From assembly GCF_016406105.1 (NCBI RefSeq), contig NZ_CP066308.1, positions 3,734,001 to 3,798,000 of the forward strand: a DNA stretch of 64,000 nucleotides, written 5' to 3'. The notes under the pieces were generated by a model that was not told the origin of the DNA, ran no database searches, and saw only the letters and a program-made list of their open reading frames with translations. Below are positions 28,101 through 36,582 of the stretch, one piece after another. Numbering within the stretch: position 1 is the stretch's first letter; each line of letters begins with the position of its first letter. Origin of the DNA: Brevibacillus composti. Its GTDB lineage: Bacteria > Bacillota > Bacilli > Brevibacillales > Brevibacillaceae. The translations under genes were made by a program, and so were the position numbers.

Positions 28101-28681
28101 TGCCTGATGTAGGCGGAATCCTTGATCATCACCGCGACGCGGTTCAGGATATCATCCGCATCCCAGTAGCCCTGTGCCAGATGGGCCTCATAGGCGTTCA
28201 TGACCAGCCGCAGATCATGTATTTTTTGATTCAGCGTCCCGCTGCCCCAGTCGAGATTTTCCGTATGGGCAAAGCTGACGCCGTAAGACTTGCACTCGCT
28301 GATCAGCCGCCCCAGCTGCGAGGTGAAGCCCGGCTGCTGCGCCGCCCGCCCAAACACCTGCAGATCCTCGCGATAGCGCTCCAGTATCAGCCGGAGCACC
28401 ATCTGTTTGCCGAGATCATCCACAGGGACCAGCGTCACATCGCCCCATTCCTGAAGCAGCCGATGCGCCAGCCTGCCAAAGCTGAGCACCTGTGTCCCGA
28501 TCACGCCGCCGAGCCCGGGGATGGTGGCGAGCGCGTACTCCGCCTGAAAGCTGGCCTGCTCCGGCACGAGCAGGATCATCGGCGATCCCAGCGCCGATTC
28601 CTTCAATCGGGCTTCCATCTGCCTCAGTATGGTCTGTGTCTTTCCAGTTCCGGCCCGTCCCAGGACGAATTGTACGGCCAT
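25160..28681 (-). CDS. addB: ATP-dependent helicase/nuclease subunit B
   Basis: 1173 residues. AddB has an inactive helicase-like N-terminus that recognises Chi and a C-terminal nuclease that cuts the 5' strand. Walker A GRAGTGKT is at 8-15; the nuclease signature is VIDYKSSPKQL. Four cysteines for the structural 4Fe-4S cluster are present: one in FQTCPFSHF (about 804) and three in CEHCSYKPVC (about 1124-1133). ATG 28681 follows GGAGGGTGCCC. Coupled to addA. Confidence 0.96.
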   Translation of the reverse strand: MAVQFVLGRAGTGKTQTILRQMEARLKESALGSPMILLVPEQASFQAEYALATIPGLGGVIGTQVLSFGRLAHRLLQEWGDVTLVPVDDLGKQMVLRLILERYREDLQVFGRAAQQPGFTSQLGRLISECKSYGVSFAHTENLDWGSGTLNQKIHDLRLVMNAYEAHLAQGYWDADDILNRVAVMIKDSAYIRQAEVFIDGFSGFTNQELRVIEQVMMHAKQVTIALCMDSAERDDSPDELGLFHPTLRTYQTLQRLAREAGVPVVSPILLTETRRFAESPWLRQIEQRYFAWDDPGTPPAPARADEVHLVSAVNRRAEVEAVALQILELARKEGYRWRDMAILLREPGTYADEIATVFADYNIPFFLDQKRSVTHHPLMELIRSALEVVVGRWRYDAVFRCLKTDLIAPAGEEADDAVRGMRQDVDLLENYVLAHGVYGSYWASEEPWRFGGETRAAEDQAVDRLRRAYAAPLLQLEEELKEAQKANVREMTTALYRFLLRIGVPGKLEAWQRQAEGAGELEEAQMHGQVWNGLMNLFDQIVEVMGEEQMDLATFAGVLDSGLESIELGLVPPALDQVLVGSMERSRQPDVRALFLLGVNEGVIPLKPKEDGVLDEAERERLAELGMELAPSAKQRLMAEPFLLYQAMTRPSERLYLSCALADEEGKALLPSSVFVRVREVLPEAVHRFFANEPSGRAEEDLFLLGTPRRVYRHLLSLLRGMKTSGNLPVFWWEVYDWFLKHSEEVSREKWLLGGLRYSNRVQRLDEGTSRTLYGRELKMSVSRLERFQTCPFSHFSSHGLRLKERQQYKLERFDVGELFHASLKRAVEKMNEEQLEWGRLTEENSMQLAQEVVDELVPATRSSILTRTARYRFLSGKLKRAVGRAIYVLGEHAKRSRFAPVGLEVSFGPGGDLPGLGLRLPSGVEVQLVGRIDRVDQSLDGDVPYLRVIDYKSSPKQLVLSDVYNGLNLQLLVYLDVVVTHAEEWLGQKAEMAGVFYYQVADPFVTAKRLLTSEEAAKERAKRLRMKGLMLAEPELAKMMDAQVEQGASELVPFELKKDGTLSSRSSVATVEQFQALQQFVRRTVEELSTRMTDGDIEISPYVSGTLIACEHCSYKPVCHYDPEGDANQQRQLPKWSNKEIWDRLQHGAGEGMHEEGGGLDDGSAKRDGEA

Positions 28682-28740
28682 GGGCACCCTCCTCCAATCT
28701 GTAAACTACCCGTGTCTATCATCATGCCATGTATCCGTGG

Positions 28741-31700
28741 CTACTCCGTCTCCATCCGGATCTTGCTTCCTTCCCCCATCGGTTCCGCTGGCGTGATGAT
28801 CAGTCTGCGCGGCATGCGTACACGTATATCCGGCACATGGCTGATCACCCCGATGGTGAAGTCATCCATGCGCAGCCTCTCCAGCGCGTCCATGACGACT
28901 TCCAGCAGCTCCGGATCGAGCGTGCCGAAGCCTTCGTCCAAAAAGAAAAACTCCAGGCGGCCGCCCCGCATCTGAATCTCCATGGAGAGCGCAAGCGCAA
29001 GCGAGAGGGAGGTGAGGAAGGTCTCTCCCCCGGAAAGGGTGCTGATCGGCCGTCTCATGCCTCCCGCTCCCTCGTCGCGCAGGACGAACTCCCCGCCGTC
29101 GCCGATCTCCAATGCATAGCGGTTTTTGGTCATCCGCATCAGGTGATAGGAGGCGTCTCTGGCGATCGAGACGAGCTTTTCCTCGGCGATAAACTGGACA
29201 AACGCCTTCCCCTCCAGCAGTTTTTTCAATTCCTCCAGACGGCTTTGCTCATCCGTTTCCTCGTCCAGCCGGGCCTGCAGCGCCACCCATTTTTCGTGGT
29301 TTTGTTCAACCGTCAGCCATGCCTGCCGGCTTACCGCCACCTGTTCCTTGGCGGTCTGGTGGCCGCTCTCCGCCTCCTCCCAGGCCAGCTTGGCCGCCTG
29401 CCACTCCTCCTCGCTGACGGAACGTCCATCCAGCGCAGTCAGCAAACGCTCCTCGTCATAGCGCAAGCGGGCCAGTTCCGACTGGTACTGGTTGAGCCGC
29501 TCCTTGAGCAGTTCCCTTTGCTCCCGCTGCCGGTAGAGTTCGCCAGCCTGCTCGACTGTGCCTAGACCGCTTTCTGCCAGAGCCCGGTTCAGATGTTCCC
29601 ATGCCTCAGCCCGTTGTCTGGTCAGATGAGCATAGTTCTCGGTCAGCTTGAGGACCTGATTCTGCACCTCTTCCCGTGCTTCCGCGGCCTGTTTGCGCCG
29701 GGCTTCCGCTTCCCCGAGGGAGGCGCGTAGCTGCTCCAGCGAGCGCTCCACGAGCGCAAGCTGCTCCCTGGCCGGTTGGCCGCCTGTGCGCTCCTGCCAT
29801 TGCTGGTGCTTTTGCAGCCACAATCGCTTGCGCTCGTCCAGCCGCTCGCGCAGGATGGTCTCTTGGGACTGCAGCGCGGTATGACGGGTGACCGCCTCCT
29901 GATAGGCGCCCTGCAGCTTTTGATGCTGGACCTCCTTGTCCGACCGGATTTTTTGCAGCTCACTGGCCTTGCGGTCGCGTTGTCCCAGCGCCTGCCAAAA
30001 TGTGTCGATCTCTTCGTAGGGGATCTCCCCCCGCAGTTGATCCAAGCGCCGCTTGGCTTCCTCCGCCTGCGCACTGATTTCCTCTATCTTGCGGGACAGT
30101 TCCGCGGCTCTTTGCGCCTGCTGTTCACAAAGCAGTGTGCGGCGCTCCAGCAGATGCCGATGCTCTGCCTCTTTCTCGCGCCACTCCTCTACCGTTTTCT
30201 GCAAGGCCTCCCGGCTCGCCCGGAAGGCTTCCCGCTTCTCCGATTCCTCTTTGAAACGCCGCTCCTCCCGCTGATAGACCTGCAACAGCTCGCCGATATC
30301 CGCTGCCGCCCAGAGCTCGCCGCGCGCCTTGCACTCTGCGCGAATCTCCCGGATGCGCTGATCCACCCTGGACCGCTCCTCCTGCAAATCGCTGGCACGC
30401 TGGTCCAGCACCGCGATGTCCCCCTTGGCCTGATGCCAGGCTTCCGATGCGGCCCTGACCTGCTGTTCGGCAAGACGAATCCCTTCCTCGGTCTCGCGAA
30501 TTTGCTGGCGCAACCGTTCGCCGATCTGACTGTCGGCAGAGACAGTGGCCGCCTCTCCATCCGCTTCATCGCGCCAAGGGTGGTGCGCAGAGCCGCAGAC
30601 GGGACATGCCTCGCCCTCCGTCAAGCGGTCACGCAGCAATCTGGCCATATTGGCCTCCTGATAGTGCTCCCACTCGCTTCGCAGCTTCTCCCGGAGAGTC
30701 TGTCTTTCCCCGAGTGCCGCTTCCGCCTCCTTCAGCGCCCGCTCAGCATGCAGCAGGCGAGCTGCCGCCAGCTCCCGTTGAGCGGCGAGCTCTCGCCAGC
30801 CCTCCTCCCATGCCGCCAGCGCCTGCTCCTGCTCGCGCCACTGCCGTCCCCACTGCTTCATGTGAGACAACGTGTCGAGCAGCTCCTGCCATTCGCTGTC
30901 GCTCATGGGAGGGTGCTCATCCAGCTCGGCCAGCTTCGCTCTGACCTCCGCCAGTGCCGCGCTGCTCTCATCGAGAGCCAATCGGGCGGCTTCCCGTTCC
31001 GCCGCAGACTTCGTCTGCTCGGTGAAGACGGCTTCCCGCTCCCCGGCCAACTCCCGGCGCTGCGTCTCGATCCGTTCCCAGTGCTGTTTGCTGTCGCGCA
31101 GAGCGTGGATCCGCTCCCGCCACTCGGGCTTTACCTGCACTTCCGCCAGCGCTTTGTCCAGCTCCGCCCGCTCCTGATCCCAGCGCGCGAGCAGTTCTTT
31201 GTCGCGCGACAGCTGCACCTCCAGGAGGGGGAGTTCCTGAGCGATTCCCTGCCACTCTTCCTCCAGCTTGTTCCACTCTTGCCGGAGAGTTTGAAGCTCA
31301 TCCTCCCACTCGATTGCCTGAATCAATCTGCTCTTTCTCTCGATCAGCAGCGGTTCTTCGCGCTGGAGGGCGGACTGACTGTGAAGGTATGCCTCCTCGG
31401 CCAGTTGGTGAGCCGAGCGGACCTCCTCCTGTTTTTGCCGCGATGCTTCCAATTCCGCCGCCTTCCCGCTCCATTCCGTATCGAGGCGGTCGTATTGCTC
31501 CACCTGCGGCCATAGCCGGACACTGGCCTCCAACTGCCCGTAGAGCCGTTCCCAGCCGGCCGCTTCCTCCTGCCGGGCGAGCTGCTCGCTCAGCCGGACG
31601 CGGACCTCCTCCAGCTCCCCCTGCCACCGATAGAGCTGTTCCAGCTGCCTCAGGGTCTTCTCCATGCTGTCCCGCTGCTGGGCAAAGCTCCTTTCCTTTT

Positions 31701-32400
31701 CCGCCGCTTCTTCCCACGTCTGCCGGGCCGCTTCCAATGCTTCGGGACCCGCTTCTCCCAGTGCGGCCTTCTCCAGCTCCAGCTGATGGATTCGCTCCCG
31801 CACCGCGTCGAGGCAAGCGCGCACCCGCTCGCTCAATTTTTCACCGTAGATATGTAAATGGAACATCCGCTGCAGCATTTCATTGCGGTCGCTCCCCTTC
31901 AGGGTCAGGAAGCGGGAAAACTGTCCCTGCGGAAGCACCACGGCGCGGGTAAAATCCTGCAAGGTGAGGCCGATCAGGCTCTCGACTGCGGACGTCACCG
32001 ACGTCGCCTTTGACTCCAGTACCGCATCCTCTTCCTCCGGATCGGCCGCATGCCGGATCAGACGGGCTTCCGGCTGTTTCCAGTTGCCGTTTTTATTGCG
32101 GCCAAATTCCCGTTCAACGGTGTACCGCTGCCGCTTCTCATCCGCCCCCAGCTCGAAGGTAAACGATACGGTGACCCGCTGCTCCAGCTGGTTCAGCACT
32201 TCCTTGGGGTGACTTCCTCCGCCCGATCTGACCACCTGTCCGTACAGAGAGAGGGTGATGGCATCGAGAATCGTTGACTTGCCGCTGCCCGTGGGACCAA
32301 AAATTCCAAACAGGCCAGCTTCGCACAGTTTTTCGAAATCGATCTCCTGCATCTCCCGATAGCTGTGCAAGCCTGCCAGTCGCAAACGAATCGGCTTCAT
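28741..32400 (-). CDS. sbcC: Exonuclease SbcC (Rad50-like SMC ATPase)
   Basis: 1219 residues. Works with SbcD to open hairpins and trim protein-blocked DNA ends. Walker A GPTGSGKST lies at 35-43. Long coiled coils (about 180-560 and 620-1040) flank the zinc-hook CPVCG near residue 600. The C-terminal ABC signature LSGGETFLTSLSLALALS and Walker B FFFLDEGFGTLD complete the ATPase. Its ATG overlaps the sbcD TGA (ATGA). About 59 bp separates it from addB, so one repair transcript sbcD-sbcC-addB-addA is likely. Confidence 0.96.
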   Translation of the reverse strand: MKPIRLRLAGLHSYREMQEIDFEKLCEAGLFGIFGPTGSGKSTILDAITLSLYGQVVRSGGGSHPKEVLNQLEQRVTVSFTFELGADEKRQRYTVEREFGRNKNGNWKQPEARLIRHAADPEEEDAVLESKATSVTSAVESLIGLTLQDFTRAVVLPQGQFSRFLTLKGSDRNEMLQRMFHLHIYGEKLSERVRACLDAVRERIHQLELEKAALGEAGPEALEAARQTWEEAAEKERSFAQQRDSMEKTLRQLEQLYRWQGELEEVRVRLSEQLARQEEAAGWERLYGQLEASVRLWPQVEQYDRLDTEWSGKAAELEASRQKQEEVRSAHQLAEEAYLHSQSALQREEPLLIERKSRLIQAIEWEDELQTLRQEWNKLEEEWQGIAQELPLLEVQLSRDKELLARWDQERAELDKALAEVQVKPEWRERIHALRDSKQHWERIETQRRELAGEREAVFTEQTKSAAEREAARLALDESSAALAEVRAKLAELDEHPPMSDSEWQELLDTLSHMKQWGRQWREQEQALAAWEEGWRELAAQRELAAARLLHAERALKEAEAALGERQTLREKLRSEWEHYQEANMARLLRDRLTEGEACPVCGSAHHPWRDEADGEAATVSADSQIGERLRQQIRETEEGIRLAEQQVRAASEAWHQAKGDIAVLDQRASDLQEERSRVDQRIREIRAECKARGELWAAADIGELLQVYQREERRFKEESEKREAFRASREALQKTVEEWREKEAEHRHLLERRTLLCEQQAQRAAELSRKIEEISAQAEEAKRRLDQLRGEIPYEEIDTFWQALGQRDRKASELQKIRSDKEVQHQKLQGAYQEAVTRHTALQSQETILRERLDERKRLWLQKHQQWQERTGGQPAREQLALVERSLEQLRASLGEAEARRKQAAEAREEVQNQVLKLTENYAHLTRQRAEAWEHLNRALAESGLGTVEQAGELYRQREQRELLKERLNQYQSELARLRYDEERLLTALDGRSVSEEEWQAAKLAWEEAESGHQTAKEQVAVSRQAWLTVEQNHEKWVALQARLDEETDEQSRLEELKKLLEGKAFVQFIAEEKLVSIARDASYHLMRMTKNRYALEIGDGGEFVLRDEGAGGMRRPISTLSGGETFLTSLSLALALSMEIQMRGGRLEFFFLDEGFGTLDPELLEVVMDALERLRMDDFTIGVISHVPDIRVRMPRRLIITPAEPMGEGSKIRMETE

Positions 32401-33647
32401 TTTCTCCCCTCCTCTTCTCCCGTCTCGCTGAGCAGCCGCTGAAACAGGGTGACCAGCTGATCATCCGGCTGCGCCCCCCGTCTTCGCTCGTAAAAGCGGC
32501 GAAACAACTGATCGGGTGACAGCTCGCCCAACCCCTGGCGCTTTTGCTCCCGCTCCTGGTCGGTTTCCTCTTCGCGCACCACGACGCGCTGTATTTTGAT
32601 GAAATCATCGCTCAATTTTCGCAGCCTCTGGAATTCCGCCGGATCGATCACATCCGACACATGCAGCTCCAAATCGATCCAGGCTCCGGCATCCCGGCCT
32701 TCTTCCAGCCATTTTTCCACCTGGGCGATCCCTTCCGTAGCCTTCCAGCGAGCCAAGGGTCTGCCGCTTCTCAAGTAGACGATCTCTTCCTGGACCGCCT
32801 CGCCGGGAACCGCTTCGACGATGACGACGGCCTTGCTCTGTCCCGCTTCGGAAAAAGAGTACCCCAGCGGTGAGCCGCTGTAGCGGATCAATGGCTTCTC
32901 CCCCAGCTTTTGCAGGCGGTGCAGATGGCCCAACGCCACATAGTGAGCCTTTTCCGGGAAAGCCGACGGGGATACGGTGAGCGCTCCGCCGATTTGGATC
33001 GGCCGCTCCGAATCGCTCTCTCTGCCGCCCATCACAAACAGGTGGCTGGTGACCAGATTGACGGTATCGTCACGGAAATGGACCGACAGTTCGGCGAGGA
33101 GCGCCTGGATCCGCTCGGAAAAGGCGAGCTGCAGCTGTTCCTGTGAAAAGGTGTCGCTCAGCAGTTCCTTCAGGCGGGCTTCGGAAGGATACGGCAAAGC
33201 GAGAATCACCGCATGATGATCCACGCCGGGAACAGACATCTCCAGCCAGGATGGACCGCCCGCGATCACGCGGACCTTCTCGGTTGACGCCTCTTTGCCG
33301 GAGAGGAGCGGCGCTTCTTTCGGCAGACCGAGCAGGACAATTCCCTGCTTGGTGGCGAGGGGCGCCGCCGCCCGGACACGTTCCGGCTGGTCGTGATTGC
33401 CAGCAATGACGACCACGCCCCGCCGTCCTCCTGCGGACAGCCGCTCCAGCGCATCGTAAAACAGTTCTTCAGCCCACGCCGGGGGATTGACCGAGTCGTA
33501 GACGTCGCCCGCGATCAACACCAGATCGATCTGCTTCTCCTCTGCGATCCGGCACAGCTCGTCCACAAACGCGGCCTGCTCCTCGCGCCGGTCACGTCCC
33601 TCCAGTTGTCTGCCAAAATGCCAATCGGCCGTATGTAAGATACGCAA
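32397..33647 (-). CDS. sbcD: Exonuclease SbcD (Mre11-like nuclease)
   Basis: 416-residue calcineurin-like phosphoesterase, the nuclease subunit of SbcCD. Metal-binding motifs appear in order: HTADWHFG (5-12), GDVYD near 48, GNHDQ near 82, and later GHLH. The C-terminus carries the SbcC-binding region. The start is a TTG at 33645-33647 with AGAAGGTGG upstream, since no ATG fits the conserved MRILHTADWH beginning. First gene of the repair cluster. Confidence 0.95.
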   Translation of the reverse strand: MRILHTADWHFGRQLEGRDRREEQAAFVDELCRIAEEKQIDLVLIAGDVYDSVNPPAWAEELFYDALERLSAGGRRGVVVIAGNHDQPERVRAAAPLATKQGIVLLGLPKEAPLLSGKEASTEKVRVIAGGPSWLEMSVPGVDHHAVILALPYPSEARLKELLSDTFSQEQLQLAFSERIQALLAELSVHFRDDTVNLVTSHLFVMGGRESDSERPIQIGGALTVSPSAFPEKAHYVALGHLHRLQKLGEKPLIRYSGSPLGYSFSEAGQSKAVVIVEAVPGEAVQEEIVYLRSGRPLARWKATEGIAQVEKWLEEGRDAGAWIDLELHVSDVIDPAEFQRLRKLSDDFIKIQRVVVREEETDQEREQKRQGLGELSPDQLFRRFYERRRGAQPDDQLVTLFQRLLSETGEEEGRK

Positions 33648-33777
33648 AAAACCACCTTCTCCCGATCATGTGTTTGCCTGTATTGTATCATAGAAAACCC
33701 GGCTATGGCCGAGCCTTTGGGTGCTACTAAATATCGCCACTGGGACGAGAAATGGATACTCCTAAATATCGAGCAAC

Positions 33778-34012
33778 GGGGCTGTAGTGAGAAGAAGCAT
33801 GTTCCCTTGCTAGGCTCCGTTCTCCGCCGTGCAGGATGACTCACTGTCCGCTCCACAGCAGCCCGCGGGGGTGCTCAAAAGGAACAGTGCTCACGGGGTC
33901 ATCCCACGTTTCGCCCCTATTTCCCGCGGGCCGCTGCTCCGCTCAGCCGAGCTCCGCAAAGTCGCTGCGCATGGGAACATGCTTCTTCTTCGGAACAGGC
34001 TGCTTTTTTCGG
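33778..34012 (+). repeat. Long inverted-repeat element, copy B
   Basis: About 235 bp. Left end GGGGCTGTAGTGAGAAGAAGCATG, then GGCTCCG, CTGTCCGCTCC, CAGCAGCCC; middle GTCATCCCA as in copy A; right end GGGAACATGCTTCTTCTTC inverted. Same orientation as copy A and opposite to copy C. Confidence 0.78.
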
Positions 34013-34034
34013 GCTGTATTTTAGAGGCGCCTTT

Positions 34035-34097
34035 CTCAAGTCGTTTGCGTTCTTCTCTAGGCCTTTTGCGTTCTTACTAAGTCGTTTATTTCTTTTT
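34035..34097. repeat. 21-bp tandem repeat, three units
   Basis: Units 34035-34055, 34056-34076 and 34077-34097 share a C-T-x-A-(A/G)-(G)-T/C-C-(G/T)-TTT core, and the first two share TTTGCGTTCTT. AT-rich, between inverted-repeat copies B and C. No function seen. Confidence 0.6.
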
Positions 34098-34133
34098 CCA
34101 CGCAGCTTTCGCTCACACATCTTTTATCCAACG

Positions 34134-34356
34134 GCTACATGAAGAAGCATGTTTCCCTGCGGTGCGACTGTGAAGCCCTGCCCAGCTCCGTGACGATTTG
34201 CGGGGAAAAGGAGCGCAACGTGGGATGTCCCCGTTAGCTTTGCTTCTTTTGCGCCTCCCCCGCAAATCGTCACGGAGCGGACAGTGCATGCTTCCCCGCG
34301 GGGCGGAACCCGGAGCTAAGCAGGGAAACATGCTTCTTCTCTCTGCAGCCCCGTTA
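34134..34356 (-). repeat. Long inverted-repeat element, copy C
   Basis: About 223 bp. Read on the minus strand, it begins GGGGCTGCAGAGAGAAGAAGC and continues CTTAGCTCCGG, CCGCCCCGCG, GCACTGTCCGCTCC, matching copies A and B. The other end is the same module inverted. An internal near-perfect arm pair is CTCCGTGACGATTTGCGGGG with its complement. It lies directly downstream of ctaA, as copy A lies downstream of pncB. Confidence 0.78.
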
Positions 34357-34371
34357 CATGAGAGACAGACA

Positions 34372-34406
34372 AAGCCGCCTACCTGTACAATCCAGGCAGA
34401 CGGCTT
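34372..34406 (-). terminator. Hairpin terminator after ctaA
   Basis: 14-bp stem with two G-U pairs (34372-34385 with 34393-34406). The T-run on the minus strand is weak, so termination may be partial. Confidence 0.6.
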
Positions 34407-34453
34407 CCTATAACCCAACGGATGATACACATAAAAGCGGCCAAAACAACACT

Positions 34454-35359
34454 CTACTTTTTCCGCTCCGGCCCTTTCAGCGACTGCAGGCACATATAGC
34501 AGATGATTCCAAACAGACAGGTAATCACGGCGGAGTGGAAAATCGTCGAGTACAGCGTCAGTCTGGACAGCACGACCCATCCACCGCTCAGGACCTGTAC
34601 CGCTATCAGAATAAAGGCCCAAATCCCCGCCACGTACAAATCTCGCCGCTTCTCTTTAAAATGACGGATCACGTACACCAGGACGATGGTCAGGACGACA
34701 AACAGCAAGAGTGCCGCCACCCTGTGCAAAAAGTGAATCCCGGTTTGGCCGGACAGCTGCGGAATCAGCTTGCCCTGGCACAGCGGCCAGTCGCTGCAGC
34801 CCAGATTGGAGCCGGTGTGGCGGACATACGCCCCCAAGTAGACGACGATGTACGCATAGACGGCCACTCCCCAGATGCCTTTGCGAAAGCCCGGCGACAC
34901 CGTCCCTTGCACCAGCCGCTCCACCTTGTCGCGCTGCAGGACGAAGATGCTCAGCAGAAGCACCCCGCTGAAAGCCAACAGGGAGAAGCCAAAGTGCAGC
35001 GCCATCACCGCCGAGGATTGCGGCCAAATCACCGCGGACGCCCCGAGCAGAGACTCCAAAATGAGAAAAAACATGCTAAACATGACCAGCCCGCGCACTT
35101 CCCGGTTACGCGGGTACCGCCTCCAGGCGAGGATCGAGAAAATCCCGACGACGATGCCCGTGATCCCCGTGACGAAGCGGTGCATGTATTCGATCATTGA
35201 TTCCAGCGTATATTCCGGTACCCATCTACCGTTGCAGAGAGGCCAATCATTGCCGCAGCCCAGACCGGAATCGGTTTTGGTTACCAGAGAACCGCCGATC
35301 ATCACCAAAAAGGTAATGAAGGTCGATGCGATCGCCAACCGTTTCAGCCATTTGTCCAT
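34454..35359 (-). CDS. ctaA: Heme A synthase
   Basis: 301-residue, eight-helix membrane enzyme that oxidises the C8 methyl of heme O to give heme A for cytochrome oxidase. Two internal halves each carry a conserved cysteine-pair loop (GCGNDWPLC near 35-43 and GCSDWPLC near 190) and heme-ligand histidines (EYMHRFVTG; HFLHRVAAL). ATG 35359 follows CAGGTGTAACAAAA. It ends the cta locus and lies after the ctaB terminator, so it probably has its own promoter or relies on readthrough. Confidence 0.95.
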   Translation of the reverse strand: MDKWLKRLAIASTFITFLVMIGGSLVTKTDSGLGCGNDWPLCNGRWVPEYTLESMIEYMHRFVTGITGIVVGIFSILAWRRYPRNREVRGLVMFSMFFLILESLLGASAVIWPQSSAVMALHFGFSLLAFSGVLLLSIFVLQRDKVERLVQGTVSPGFRKGIWGVAVYAYIVVYLGAYVRHTGSNLGCSDWPLCQGKLIPQLSGQTGIHFLHRVAALLLFVVLTIVLVYVIRHFKEKRRDLYVAGIWAFILIAVQVLSGGWVVLSRLTLYSTIFHSAVITCLFGIICYMCLQSLKGPERKK

Positions 35360-35468
35360 TTTTGTTACACCTGACTTCGAAAGAGACGGTTCGAAAAAAC
35401 GCTTTCTTTTCCGAACAATCTCCATATTTTTCGTACAGAGAACACCTATCCCTTATTCACATTAATAA

Positions 35469-35499
35469 AACATCCCCTGCCATGCAAGGGATGTTCCAA
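35469..35499 (-). terminator. Terminator of ctaB
   Basis: AACATCCC / GGGATGTT 8-bp stem with an 11-nt loop, followed by TTATT on the minus strand, between ctaB and ctaA. Confidence 0.7.
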
Positions 35500-35521
35500 C
35501 TCCATTTGTGATCGTTGCGTG

Positions 35522-36457
35522 TCAAAAATAATAGAGCATCGCACTGACCACGATGACGGCACAGAAAACGGTCAAATAGAGAATCGAGTACCCGAACAGT
35601 TTGCGTGCCCAGGACAGATCGTCTTTCACCTTGAAACCCTGGAACAGCAGCGCTAGATAGATCAGGCCCATGATCGACATGACCACCATGTAGAGATACC
35701 CTGTTTTTCCGTAGAAGAACAGCAGCATGGATGCAGGAAGCAGCACAGCCCCCCAGATGAACATTTGCCGCTTGGTCTCTTCAAAGCCTTTCACCACAGG
35801 CAGCATCGGAATGCCGCCAGCGCGATATTCCTCGGTCTTCAGCATGGCGAGCGCGAGGAAATGCGGCGGCTGCCACAGGAACAGGATCAAGAACAGAAGC
35901 CACGCTGCCGGATCCATATTGTTCGTCACGGCTACCCAGCCGATCACCGGCGGTACTGCGCCGGACACGCCGCCTACCACTGTATTCAAAGTCGTAACCC
36001 GCTTCATCGGCGTATAGATCAGTACGTAAAAAATATGACCGATCAGTCCCCATACGGCTGCGAGCGGATTGACGAAATAGGCGAGTACAAACAGGCCAAG
36101 GAGCAAGAGGACAATCCCGAACAAGAGCGCATTCCGTGGAGAAATGCGACCGGCTGCAATCGCACGGTCCTGGGTGCGTTTCATCTTCTTATCGAGATCG
36201 CGGTCGTAAAAGTTATTCAATGTCGCACCGGACATGATTACCAAAGCCGTCCCAAGCATCGTCCACAGGGCTAGCAGCCAATTGGGATGACCAAACGAGG
36301 CAAGCCAAAAAGCCGCAAAGGTGGTCATCAAGTTGGACATGGTGATCCCCGGTTTGGTCAGCTGTACATAATCGTTCCAAGTGGCCCTTTGTGCCGGTAT
36401 GGACTTTACAGAGGAATCGCTTTCGATCGATTCCTGCATCGTCACTTGCTGGTCCAC
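35522..36457 (-). CDS. ctaB: Protoheme IX farnesyltransferase (heme O synthase)
   Basis: 311-residue UbiA-type prenyltransferase with about nine helices. It attaches farnesyl to heme B to make heme O, the substrate of CtaA. The first Asp-rich motif is NNFYDRDLDKKMKRT; the second conserved loop is YTPMKRVTTLNTVVGGVSGAVPP. The start is taken as GTG 36457 because AGGAGGTACAAAAC precedes it perfectly; the in-frame ATG 21 nt upstream would place the Shine-Dalgarno inside the gene. Confidence 0.94.
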   Translation of the reverse strand: MDQQVTMQESIESDSSVKSIPAQRATWNDYVQLTKPGITMSNLMTTFAAFWLASFGHPNWLLALWTMLGTALVIMSGATLNNFYDRDLDKKMKRTQDRAIAAGRISPRNALLFGIVLLLLGLFVLAYFVNPLAAVWGLIGHIFYVLIYTPMKRVTTLNTVVGGVSGAVPPVIGWVAVTNNMDPAAWLLFLILFLWQPPHFLALAMLKTEEYRAGGIPMLPVVKGFEETKRQMFIWGAVLLPASMLLFFYGKTGYLYMVVMSIMGLIYLALLFQGFKVKDDLSWARKLFGYSILYLTVFCAVIVVSAMLYYF

Positions 36458-36582
36458 GTTTTGTACCTCCTGTCTCATAACAAAATCCTTTTCACACGAG
36501 CTGATAAACTAACCCCCATTGTATGAAAACAATCGAAGCACGTCAACTTGCGACAGTCGAATGTCTTGGAAGGGTGCCCAGC

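Larger units (their letters stand above)
33648..34453. other. Gene-free interval between sbcD and ctaA with repeats
   Basis: About 806 bp. From low to high coordinates it holds the sbcD upstream region, a CTAAATATCG direct repeat (33727-33736 and 33762-33771), inverted-repeat element copy B, a three-unit 21-bp AT-rich tandem repeat, copy C, and the ctaA terminator. Open frames here are chance readings through repeats. Confidence 0.8.

Noticed and set aside
26282-28975. Long plus-strand open frame of nearly 900 codons
   Set aside because: It is antisense to addB, has no ribosome site or domains, and follows from the codon bias of addB.
34113-34622. 169-codon frame between sbcD and ctaA
   Set aside because: It runs through inverted-repeat copy C and the ctaA 3' end in the wrong frame.
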